From Afipia felis ATCC 53690 (GTDB taxonomy: Bacteria > Pseudomonadota > Alphaproteobacteria > Rhizobiales > Xanthobacteraceae), in the NCBI RefSeq assembly GCF_000314735.2, contig NZ_KB375271.1, forward strand, positions 1 through 59,324: a stretch of 59,324 nucleotides of DNA, written 5' to 3'. Both the position numbers and the translations under genes were made by a program. The notes beneath the pieces are model-generated. The model made no database searches. It saw nothing but the letters and a program-made list of their open reading frames with translations, and was not told the DNA's origin. Positions 52,262 to 59,324 of this stretch are shown here, piece by piece (within the stretch, counting starts at the first letter, position 1; every line of letters begins with the position of its first letter).

Positions 52262-52837
52262 ATGATCAATCTTCGGCTTGCGGCACTGGCTGGTTCGATC
52301 ACGCTGGCGCTTGCTTCGCCGGCGCTGTCTGCCGAATTCGGCAAGCCTGTGATGATGCAGGCCGTCGCCGTCAAAACAGCACGGCAATCCAATCCGCTCC
52401 TCTACAAGCTGTGGTCCGATCTAATCAACAAGAACGAAGAGCATTTCGCCAGCACGGGTCACAGCAATCCGCCCGAAAGCATTCTCTTCAACGAATACAG
52501 TTCTGCCGGCCGCACCATCCTGGTTTCGACGATCTTCCTCAACCAGTTCTGTGATGCGGGTCCGAACAGCGCGACCAGCACCGCGCTCTATGCGAGCTGT
52601 CCGCTCCGCGTCGCGGTGGTTTCGGGTGCCGAGATCCAGACCGTCAAGAACGCCAAGGCCTGTTTCCTAGATGCGCGCCCCGGATCGGTGCTCGACCTCG
52701 ATCCGCCGCCGGCCGGGCCCGATCCAAAAACCACCGGCACCTATTCCAACCTCATCACGAAGGGCAACAGCATTGCTGTTTCCACCCTGCAGTCGGATCA
52801 CGCACAGCCCGAGTGCGCCGTGACCGTTCCCTTTTAA
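52262..52837 (+). CDS. Exported protein, paralogue of the 51649 gene
   Basis: Protein of 191 residues with a normal signal peptide (SPALSAEF). The mature part has paired cysteines (FCDAG, SCPLRV, KACFLD, PECAV) also present in its neighbour, so both probably form disulphides in the periplasm. No named family. The pair looks like a tandem duplication within the conjugation accessory cluster. Confidence 0.68.
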   Translation: MINLRLAALAGSITLALASPALSAEFGKPVMMQAVAVKTARQSNPLLYKLWSDLINKNEEHFASTGHSNPPESILFNEYSSAGRTILVSTIFLNQFCDAGPNSATSTALYASCPLRVAVVSGAEIQTVKNAKACFLDARPGSVLDLDPPPAGPDPKTTGTYSNLITKGNSIAVSTLQSDHAQPECAVTVPF

Positions 52838-52859
52838 CGCTCATCCCCGGGGCTGACCC

Positions 52860-53621
52860 ATGCGGAATTCGCTCGTTCTCTCACCTCGCCGCCTTGCGCC
52901 GTTCGCGATGCTCATCATCCTGATCGTTACCGGTATCTCGGCCGGCGCATTTGCGTCGGTGTTTCCAGGCAGCACCCAGGCGAGTCCGTGCGACGTGTCG
53001 AACGCCTTTGCGAACACGAGCGATCCGTATCTCAACGCGCATGCCCAGGACTTCGCGGCCATGTCGCATTTCGTGGAGGACCCGAACGGCCAAACGGGAA
53101 CGTTCAACGGGTCATGCTGCACCGGCCTGATGCAGATCAATACCGGTAATCTGAGGAATCCGGACATCTGTGGCTGCACGCGCGCCGAATACGGCGCCAT
53201 GAGTCCCCAGCAGCAGATCGACGTCTACGCGAAATATGTCAATGTGAGCTTTGCCAATGATCCGAGCGTACAAACGCTGAAGAATATGCAAGCCAATGGC
53301 CAGACGCTCGGAGGCCATCAAGTCGACACGGAAACGGTCATAGCCTGCATGCAAATGGGCACGGGGAATTGCGCTGCCGCGATCAAAAATGGCTGCAGTA
53401 GTACCGCCCTCGGTCAGGGTGGCGATAATCATGTCAACGTCTGCACAATGGGCGACAAAGCCCGGCTCGCTATGCAAAATAACCCGAACACATTTGCCAA
53501 TTGCTCGAACGCGGTCTGTGCAAACAACGGCCCAGGCGACTTTCCGACAACAACCGGTCTCGCTTCGAATGCTCCAACCGCCGATCAGGCAAACATCGTC
53601 GTCAGCCCTTCCCAGGTTTGA
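52860..53621 (+). CDS. Exported lytic-transglycosylase-like protein
   Basis: Protein of 253 residues with a signal anchor or peptide and an SLT-like motif: HFVEDPNGQTGTFNGSCCTGLMQINTGNLRN, with the Glu placed as in lysozyme-like enzymes and the GLMQI signature. Rich in cysteine (about 13) and asparagine. It is a second possible peptidoglycan enzyme for the secretion system beside VirB1. Confidence 0.62.
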   Translation: MRNSLVLSPRRLAPFAMLIILIVTGISAGAFASVFPGSTQASPCDVSNAFANTSDPYLNAHAQDFAAMSHFVEDPNGQTGTFNGSCCTGLMQINTGNLRNPDICGCTRAEYGAMSPQQQIDVYAKYVNVSFANDPSVQTLKNMQANGQTLGGHQVDTETVIACMQMGTGNCAAAIKNGCSSTALGQGGDNHVNVCTMGDKARLAMQNNPNTFANCSNAVCANNGPGDFPTTTGLASNAPTADQANIVVSPSQV

Positions 53622-53660
53622 TGCTACTGACGCTATCGATCGCTAGTATGTTGCCTCTCT

Positions 53661-53906
53661 TCAGTTCGTTTCGGATGGATCGCGAATGATAAAGCGCGAG
53701 AAGGCGTTTAATTGCTCTTCCATTGGCGCGCAAAGATCGCCGCCGCGATAATGCGCATGGACAAGGGCCCAGAAGACGACTTCATCGGAGCGCCCCGCGA
53801 ACAAGGCTTTCTGTAGCGTTCGTCCAATGAGCGTCACAGCACGTGCATGGTCGTATCGCGTGAGGAGTTCCTGAGCGACGATCTTTGTATCGGCGGTTCG
53901 AATCAC
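53661..53906 (-). CDS. Small protein downstream of luxI-like gene
   Basis: Helical protein of 81 residues (MIRTADTKIVAQELLTRYDH at the start, then ALFAGRSDEVVFWALVHAHYRGGD). GTG start with an AGGAGGAACGTCAA ribosome binding site. Same direction as the luxI-like gene, 45 bp after it, so probably co-transcribed. Function unknown. Confidence 0.55.
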   Translation of the reverse strand: MIRTADTKIVAQELLTRYDHARAVTLIGRTLQKALFAGRSDEVVFWALVHAHYRGGDLCAPMEEQLNAFSRFIIRDPSETN

Positions 53907-53951
53907 TTGACGTTCCTCCTATCCTTTCTTGATGCGACGTGACGCGCGGCG

Positions 53952-54572
53952 CTAAGCCGCCGAAGGCAGCAGGTCTGGCAGCACCGGGTCGTCACATCCG
54001 CGTGCCTGGCGGATCGTAGCGAGCGTTTCGCGATTGAAGGACATGCGCAGCGCGACCACCTCATCGCGGCCGATGCGCTTGGGAAAACCCAGAGGTCGTA
54101 CGAAGAACCGCAACTGCATGGCGATCACCATCAGACGCCAATCGATCGCGACCGTGACAGTGTCGACCCGGTGTGCCATCCCCCATTCGACGACGCCTTG
54201 CGCGAGCTCGAGAAAGGGGCCATCCGCACGCGGCCGCATCTCGCGGCTGCCGGGGGCAACACAAAAGCGCGTCCACTCGAAGACGCGCGGACCGCGCGGC
54301 GGCCGGCGATGACACAGATCGGTCAAGACGTCACTGAGGAGATGCGGCCTCGTTGTCGGCAGAAGACGCTGATACCCGACGATCTCGTCGCCACGAAGGC
54401 AGATCTGGTGGATCGCATGAACATCGTCGAAGCGGTCGCGCTCCAGGCCGTCCGGCTGGCGCAGGTCCATCCAGCCCTTCTCGTCGACAAAGATCGAATG
54501 ACGGAAACGGAAGACTCGATCCATCAGCGAGGCGTGCCGACTGATGTCCGAGCCAGGAATGACCATGAGCAT
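53952..54572 (-). CDS. LuxI-family acyl-homoserine lactone synthase
   Basis: Protein of 206 residues with the family's conserved residues: FRFRHSIFVDEKGWMD (R, F, W, D), GDEIVGYQRLLPTTRPHLLSDV, and FEWTRFCVAP (E, R). It makes an N-acyl-homoserine lactone signal from SAM and acyl-ACP. It starts with ATG 54572 after GAGGAG. On rhizobial plasmids such genes usually control transfer together with a TraR/LuxR regulator, but no LuxR-type gene is visible here. A short palindrome, GCTTGT-GGG-ACAAGC (54586-54600), is just upstream. Confidence 0.85.
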   Translation of the reverse strand: MLMVIPGSDISRHASLMDRVFRFRHSIFVDEKGWMDLRQPDGLERDRFDDVHAIHQICLRGDEIVGYQRLLPTTRPHLLSDVLTDLCHRRPPRGPRVFEWTRFCVAPGSREMRPRADGPFLELAQGVVEWGMAHRVDTVTVAIDWRLMVIAMQLRFFVRPLGFPKRIGRDEVVALRMSFNRETLATIRQARGCDDPVLPDLLPSAA

Positions 54573-54739
54573 TGAAGACTCCTCAGCTTGTGGGACAAGC
54601 CGAGTTGGTCATGAACCGAATCGGAGCGGTATGGTCACAAAGCACCATTGCGCGACGGTTCGCTCACCGGTTGCACAACCTTAGAAGGCTTCTGATCATG
54701 GGGCGTGGGCTCCAGTCGGTAAGTCACAGAGCCCGCAGT

Positions 54740-55366
54740 TCACATGATGGCCAGATCCAAATCCGTGAGGATCGTCGCAAGATCGCCGCGGCAATCGACG
54801 AGGCGTGGCGTCGCGACCGCCACCAGCTTTGGTAAAGCCCTGTCGAAGACAACGACGTTCGTCTCGCCGTTGAGCCGCGAGTCGTACATCAGGCCGTCAG
54901 GTTTCGTGTCGTGCGCCCAAAGCGCCCGCGACCAGACGCGGGCAAGACCCTGCGCGCTTGCGCGCGCGACGTCGGTCGGAATTCCCATGCGAACCAGACC
55001 ATCGCCACGCAGGTCGACCAACCTTAACGCAGCCTCGACCCGGACCTCGGCGCAGCTCCACGCCTCGAGCTCCGCCCATTCGATCGGGAAAGTATGGGTT
55101 CGGGCGACACCTCGGTCCCGCAGAATCGTTTCGACGAAACACACCTTGATGCTGCTCCCGAAGTAAACGACGCCGAAACGCTCCGGCGGGACCAACGTCG
55201 TCTCGGGATCGCTGAACCGGCTCGGGCTGAAACCATAGCCAAGCGGGTCCGGGAAGCGGCTCTGGTAAAGCCGCCGCCATGTCGCGCCACGCGCGACGTC
55301 GACAAGCGACAGCGCGCGCGATGCAAACCCGGCCGGCGGTAACGGTCCTGGCGACGGCGCGGTCAG
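54740..55366 (-). CDS. RES-domain toxin, second copy, CTG start
   Basis: The reading frame gives a RES protein of 208 residues from CTG 55366: ...PLPPAGFASRALSLVDV, WRRLYQSRFPDPLGYGFSPSRFSDPETT, FGVVYFGSSIKVCFVETILRDRG, and SRLNGETNVVVFDRAL. Related proteins begin M-T-A-P, and here the start would be CTG-ACC, overlapping the antitoxin TGA as CTGA in place of the usual ATGA. A shorter TTG start (55195) would lose the first catalytic region. Likely NAD+-degrading. Confidence 0.75.
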   Translation of the reverse strand: MTAPSPGPLPPAGFASRALSLVDVARGATWRRLYQSRFPDPLGYGFSPSRFSDPETTLVPPERFGVVYFGSSIKVCFVETILRDRGVARTHTFPIEWAELEAWSCAEVRVEAALRLVDLRGDGLVRMGIPTDVARASAQGLARVWSRALWAHDTKPDGLMYDSRLNGETNVVVFDRALPKLVAVATPRLVDCRGDLATILTDLDLAIM

Positions 55367-56034
55367 GAGAAAGCGCCTCGGCCGATGGTCTCCGCGGTCG
55401 CCATTACGTCGGCGATGCGGCCGGCGCGGAGCGCCTCAAGGCCGGTGCGACCATCAAGTTCGCCATGCTCTTCGAGCAAAAAACGGTAGATCGTCCATGG
55501 GTGATCACCCAAGACCTCAAAGAGCTGCGGCAGGCTCGGGATCAGGCCGCCGGAGCCGCTCACTTGCCACTTCGGAAAGCGGACACCGCGCTTCGGGCCT
55601 TCGAGGCCAAGCACCTCGTGGCGCCGACGCTTCTTGTGCACCGTTTCACGGGTAGCCCCGATCTCCTCGGCAAACGCATCGGCCGACAGCATGTCAGTGC
55701 CGTTCAAGATTTCAGCGACTCGCGCAGAGCCGCGCTGGCGCGCCGCCGCCAAGGCCGAATCAAGCCTATCGCCCTTCGGGGCCGAGACTTCTTCGACGGC
55801 GATTTGCGGAGCGGCAGTCTTGGGATCGACCACGACTGTCATCCGCACCGACTTGCCGGTCCGTTCCGCGCGTTTTATGGCGTTCGCAAAACCGGACAAG
55901 AGACCTCGCGCCGCCTTGCGGCTGGCGACGTCCTTTCCGATCGACCCGAGCGAGGTTACGAAGCCGAGCGTCAGCGACTCGCGCCGCGCGGCTCGTTTGC
56001 GCGCATTTCCGCGCTTTTTATGCGTGACCGTCAT
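55363..56034 (-). CDS. Xre/MbcA/ParS-type antitoxin, second copy
   Basis: Protein of 223 residues, longer than usual. The C-terminal toxin-binding part is clear (LGDHPWTIYRFLLEEHGELDGRTGLEALRAGRIADVMATAETIG). The central part has an HTH-like segment (LSADAFAEEIGATRETVHKKRRRHE). The N-terminal 60 residues are very basic. It pairs with the RES toxin that follows. Three tandem 9-bp repeats lie upstream. Confidence 0.78.
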   Translation of the reverse strand: MTVTHKKRGNARKRAARRESLTLGFVTSLGSIGKDVASRKAARGLLSGFANAIKRAERTGKSVRMTVVVDPKTAAPQIAVEEVSAPKGDRLDSALAAARQRGSARVAEILNGTDMLSADAFAEEIGATRETVHKKRRRHEVLGLEGPKRGVRFPKWQVSGSGGLIPSLPQLFEVLGDHPWTIYRFLLEEHGELDGRTGLEALRAGRIADVMATAETIGRGAFS

Positions 56035-56068
56035 CAGCCACCTCCGATGCTTCTCACAATATGGTGGC

Positions 56069-56095
56069 TTTCGTCAGGTTCGTCAACTTCGTCAG
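56069..56095. repeat. Three 9-bp direct repeats upstream of antitoxin
   Basis: TTTCGTCAG, GTTCGTCAA and CTTCGTCAG in exact succession, starting 35 bases before the antitoxin start. This fits a tandem operator for the antitoxin's HTH. Confidence 0.6.
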
Positions 56096-56126
56096 CACAG
56101 GCGGTTCCGGAAGTCCCCCGCCGCCG

Positions 56127-56435
56127 TCAGCTCGCTGAACCGGCCTGACAACGGGAGTGACCTTCGGCCGGCAAGCCGATCCCGTGGCCGGTCGGGACGA
56201 AGCCGAGTTTGTCGCAGAGCTTCCGAAATGCCGCGCGGCAGCGCTCTTTCTCCGTCTCTGCGGCGTCGCACAAACGCTGCTGTTGCTCGTTGGAAAGCTG
56301 CTGCGACCGACAGACCGGGCACGTCGCCTGGTGAACGGTCCGCTCCCACGCCACCAGCGCGGTCACATACGCTCGATGCGCGGCGATGGTGCGCGCCTCC
56401 AGTGATCCCTCTTGTGCCGCTTCAAACCCGGGCAC
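56127..56435 (-). CDS. Small zinc-ribbon-like plasmid protein
   Basis: Protein of 102 residues, GTG start. A CPVCRSQQL motif with further cysteines (LCDAAETEKERC, LCDKLGF) could bind zinc. Mostly helical. No family recognised. It lies before the antitoxin gene in the same direction. Confidence 0.5.
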   Translation of the reverse strand: MPGFEAAQEGSLEARTIAAHRAYVTALVAWERTVHQATCPVCRSQQLSNEQQQRLCDAAETEKERCRAAFRKLCDKLGFVPTGHGIGLPAEGHSRCQAGSAS

Positions 56436-56778
56436 CGTAGTCTTCCCTGATGAGATGTGTCTGCGGTACGCCCCCGCAAACGATCCCTCGCTGACTCTTG
56501 GTGATCGGGGAGTTGGAAACCGTACGAAACGGCCCTGTGGCCTTTAGTTCGGGTGAACCTGTTGCATACGCCACAGGCTCCCCGACCATAAGGTCAAGGA
56601 GTGCGGCGCCGTAACGGCCGGCACCAAACCGTTCGTAGGGGTTTCCACGCCCCAGGGCAGCGCGTACCGCCCCACCCGATTCATAACCGTTTGGCGGCCT
56701 GCGTTCTAGGTCCCTTCGATAAATGACCTGATTGCTGGAAATTTCTGGCACTCTCGCAGAACGCGACGTCCGGCTCAT
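56422..56778 (-). CDS. Doubtful open frame
   Basis: Frame of 118 residues with some protein-like stretches (NPYERFGAGRYGAALLDLMVGEPVAYATGSP, REDYGARV) that overlaps the next gene by 14 bases. No family recognised. It is the only candidate in the 713-base region before the dnaB-like gene; from 56779 to 57148 I see nothing certain, only GC-rich hairpins. Confidence 0.25.
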   Translation of the reverse strand: MSRTSRSARVPEISSNQVIYRRDLERRPPNGYESGGAVRAALGRGNPYERFGAGRYGAALLDLMVGEPVAYATGSPELKATGPFRTVSNSPITKSQRGIVCGGVPQTHLIREDYGARV

Positions 56779-57148
56779 AATCGTCCCACATGCCCTTTAT
56801 CGGGATGTGTGGAAGGGTTATTTGAATGAGGCTTGGGCGTCGCCCCTGCGGGGCCGGGCTGGCGGCTGCGCTGAAGCCCCGCATGCGGGTCTTCCCCCTC
56901 GCGGGCGGCCATCCCTGACGCAAGAGCGCAATGCAGCGGCCAACACTGGCGATAAAGCCGGGACCATTCGGCGAATCATGTCGCGGCAGCGTCTTGGTCT
57001 CGAACGCGCCGCGCCCAGCTTAGGCATTGGATATATTGGGTCTGACGGTAAACTCCGGCATCGAAGGACGATTCGTCGTCCTCCCCGCATGATCAAATGT
57101 TGCTCGTAGATCCTGCACGTCAACATTGGTGTCGGCGGACGGACAAAC

Positions 57149-58639
57149 GTGGCAGAAGCGGCATTCAAACTGACGGCGTTGGACGCTCCGACTTATCGTG
57201 AGCTTCCTCAGAACATCGAGGCCGAGCAAGCGCTGCTCGGCGCCATTTTCATCAACAACGACGCCTTCTACCGCGTTGCCGATTTCCTGAAGCCGAACCA
57301 TTTCTTCGAGCCTCTACACGGGCGCATATTCGAGCTCATGAGCGATCTGATCCGCGCGAACAGAATTGCCAGCCCGATCACGCTGAAGACCTTTCCTTCC
57401 CGCGACTCTCGACATCGCCGGACTATCTGTCGCGCAATATCTCGCGCGCTTGGCCGCGGAAGCGACGACCGTTATCAATGCACCCGATTATGGCCGCACC
57501 GTCTACGATCTCGCGGTTCGACGCGAGCTGATCAAGATCGCGGAGGACATGCTCGGCAGCGCCTTTGACGCGGCGGTGGATTGTGCCCCCCAAGATCAAA
57601 TCCAGCATGCCGAGCAACTCCTCTACGAAATAGCCGAAACCGGACGCTATGGCGGCGGCTTCGAGACGTTCGAGACCGCACTCGACAGCGCCATCGATCG
57701 CGCCGCGCAGGCCTATCAATCCGACGGCAGGCTCTCCGGGCTCGCAACCGGGCTCAAGGACCTTGACGCCCGGATGGGTGGCCTTCAATCGACCGACCTG
57801 ATCATCATCGCCGGCCGTCCCGGCATGGGGAAGACCTCCCTCGCCACCAATATCGCGTTCAATGTCGCAAGCGCCTACGATCCGACGCAACAGGTCGACG
57901 GCTCGCTGAGGCCCGCCGCCGGAGGTATCGTCGCTTTCTTCTCGCTCGAGATGTCGTCGGAGCAGCTTGCCACGCGCGTGCTGTCCGAACAGGCCGAGGT
58001 CCCCTCCTCCAGCATCAGGCGCGGCGAGATCGGTGAGACCGATTTCGAGAGGCTGCTCAAGCACCGCCAGAAAATGCGCCGCCTGCCGCTCTTCATCGAC
58101 CAGACCGGCGCGCTTTCCATCGCCCAGCTCGCGGCGCGCGCGCGGCGTCTGAAGCGGCAGCGAGGCCTGCACCTCATTGTCGTCGACTATATTCAGCTCA
58201 TGCAGGGGAGATCCCAGCGCGCCGCGCAAAATCGCGTGCAGGAAATCACCGAGATTACGACCGGCCTGAAAGCGCTGGCCAAGGAACTCAACGTCCCGGT
58301 CATTGCGCTGTCCCAGCTCTCGCGCGGGGTTGAAAGCCGCGACGAAAAGCGGCCGCAACTCTCCGACTTGCGCGAGTCAGGCTCGATCGAACAAGACGCC
58401 GACGTTGTCATGTTCGTCTATCGCGAAGAGTATTATCTCAAGAACAAGGAACTCGGCCGGGCACCGAGGAACACCTCACCTGGGAATCCGAGATGAGGGA
58501 CGCGCGCGGAAAGGCCGAAATCATCATCGCGAAGCAGCGGCACGGCCCGACAGGGACGGTGGCCATGACGTTTCAGGGTGAGTTCACCCGCTTCTTCGAT
58601 CTGGCGAACCAAAACCAGATGCCCCACCGAACGGCATAA
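57149..58639 (+). pseudogene. DnaB-like replicative helicase, two frameshifts
   Basis: Joined across frames the product is a complete DnaB-type helicase: N-terminal domain (LPQNIEAEQALLGAIFINNDAFYRVADFLKPNHFFEPLHG), linker, and RecA-like core with GRPGMGKTSLA (Walker A), FFSLEMSSEQLATR, VDYIQLM (Walker B), and SQLSRGVESR, ending in IAKQRHGPTG. Frame changes occur near 57393 (one extra base) and near 58452. As sequenced, the reading frame is broken at both points, so the gene is dead or the bases are wrong. Plasmid DnaB-like genes are common in this block. Confidence 0.82.
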
Positions 58640-58888
58640 GTGCCGGCTCCGACTCCTTGTTTCATGTGTTGCTGAGTATCTCTCCGGGCGGTCAACCGGA
58701 ATGATCTCCAACGTCAGAGCGCCGAACGCGGCCCGGCGCCAGTCAAGCGGTCCTCAAATCCTTCGCACGCATCGACCACCAGCCTTCATCGACACAATAA
58801 AAAGACCACCGAGCACACTTGATTTCGTGTGGCGTCCACGGCGGCAAGCATCCGCCGTTGAGACTGTGACGTTCGGCGCCCTGCGTCC

Positions 58889-59065
58889 GGGGAAAGGACC
58901 ACCCCGCTCTCGAATGGGCTTTCCTTGGTTCGGGCGCGGCCTTCCACGATCAACCCACAAGGGGTTCGCTACGCCAGCGTGCGACCTCTTCGGCTGCGCC
59001 TGCGAGGTGACCGCGGCCACGCCCGAACACGTCGGCGCCTGTCGAGCGGGGATGGTCCCCGCCCC
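58889..59065. promoter_or_regulatory. Nested fold-back leader of the 59083 gene
   Basis: Outer arms 58889-58912 and 59043-59065 pair over most positions. The inner stem GTTCGGGCGCGGCC (58928-58941) pairs with 59015-59028 at 13 of 14 positions. It ends 18 bases before the start codon. From 58640 to 58888 I see no gene. Confidence 0.65.
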
Positions 59066-59082
59066 AAGACGGGAGCCTCACG

Positions 59083-59262
59083 ATGTCGCAGAATCTCACC
59101 CTCGCTCAGGATCACGCCTTCGATCTCGCCCTCACGTTGATGGTGCCGGTGGTTCTCTTTCAGGTCGACGACGAATTCGGCGTCATGGTTTCCAGCGAAT
59201 ACGACGGCGAAGAGGATGCCATCGTGCATGATTATGACCCGTTCGAGATTATGGAGAGCTGA
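59083..59262 (+). CDS. Small acidic plasmid protein running into RIT repeat
   Basis: Protein of 59 residues: MSQNLTLAQDHAFDLALTLM at the start, then QVDDEFGVMVSSEYDGEEDA and the end HDYDPFEIMES. The last 11 codons overlap sequence that is also part of the RIT inverted repeat (identical in the other repeat at 3413-3444). The C-terminal residues may therefore be contributed by the element. Function unknown. It is the last gene before the circular join. Confidence 0.6.
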   Translation: MSQNLTLAQDHAFDLALTLMVPVVLFQVDDEFGVMVSSEYDGEEDAIVHDYDPFEIMES

Positions 59263-59324
59263 CACCTTAGACAGTCGGCCAATCCGCCAAAGCGCCGGGC
59301 GCTCAGCCCGGCGCTTCTCCTGTC
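59244..59324. repeat. 81-bp terminal repeat of the window
   Basis: Bases 59244-59324 are identical to 1-81, in the same direction. Consistent with a circular molecule whose assembly overlaps by 81 bases, or with ends in two copies of the RIT repeat. Confidence 0.92.

Noticed and set aside
52860..53621. The GLMQI-containing exported protein as VirB1
   Set aside because: VirB1 is already present at 48108-48842 in its normal operon position; this one is cysteine-rich and probably a separate accessory enzyme.
57020..57045. Possible sixth copy of the TATATTAGATGTT-like motif (ATATATTGGGTC)
   Set aside because: Only the TATATTGG part matches, and the right half (GTT) is missing, so it was not counted.
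1..59324. CRISPR arrays and tRNA or rRNA genes
   Set aside because: No regularly spaced identical repeats, no cas-like proteins, and no cloverleaf or rRNA-like segments were seen on reading through.

Overview
The window looks like a plasmid of an alphaproteobacterium, most likely Hyphomicrobiales (Rhizobiales). It has a repABC replicon with three exact parS palindromes, high GC content, and plasmid gene families known mainly from rhizobia and relatives (RHE_PE00001, DUF1419, DUF736, RES/Xre modules, a virB-type secretion operon, a LuxI homologue). The first 81 bases are repeated exactly as the last 81. This suggests either a circular molecule of about 59.2 kb whose assembly ends overlap, or a contig that ends inside a repeat. 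Gene content agrees with circularity, because the genes at both ends belong to the same kind of plasmid block.

Layout. 1-3430: a mobile element of three overlapping tyrosine recombinases (a RIT element) between 95-bp perfect inverted repeats. 3678-19327 and 24112-24761: a plus-strand block of plasmid housekeeping and probable anti-defence genes (toprim protein, DUF1419, a 1698-residue methylase-helicase, a large ParB-like protein, ArdC, DUF736, DUF4326), interrupted at 12054-12910 by a RES/Xre toxin-antitoxin pair. 19371-23127: a mercury operon (merR divergent from merT-merP-merF and a MerB-MerA fusion), next to a decayed ardC end. 24762-33313: a minus-strand defence-like island with a HEPN protein, YhaV/PrlF, a DNA methylase plus nuclease pair with its own regulator, and RHE_PE00001. 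33436-36428: phd-vapC, an unknown gene and an integrase. 36451-43645: repABC, a single-stranded DNA-binding protein (SSB) gene, two HTH regulators and a second repC with its own antisense RNA. 43726-53621: a second ParA system, virB1-virB4, and exported or lipoprotein accessory genes. 53661-59262: a LuxI homologue, a second RES/Xre pair, a frameshifted dnaB-like gene and a small plasmid gene whose 3' end runs into the RIT repeat.

The most unusual signal is structural. Several plus-strand genes (4767, 6179, 13227, 17167, ardC, the DUF736 gene, the first ssb, the gene at 59083) follow intergenic segments of about 80-265 nt that fold back on themselves. Six have clear nested stems; those before 6179 and 13227 are weaker. 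The genes are of the kinds expressed early after conjugative entry. I infer that the segments may act as single-stranded-DNA promoters or RNA switches comparable to Frpo/ssi sequences of enterobacterial plasmids. Other notable points are the methylase/nuclease/regulator cassette, a five-copy operator-like motif, three ATTGCG-N7-CGCAAT sites upstream of the second parA, and a secretion operon that stops after virB4 with no relaxase gene in the window.
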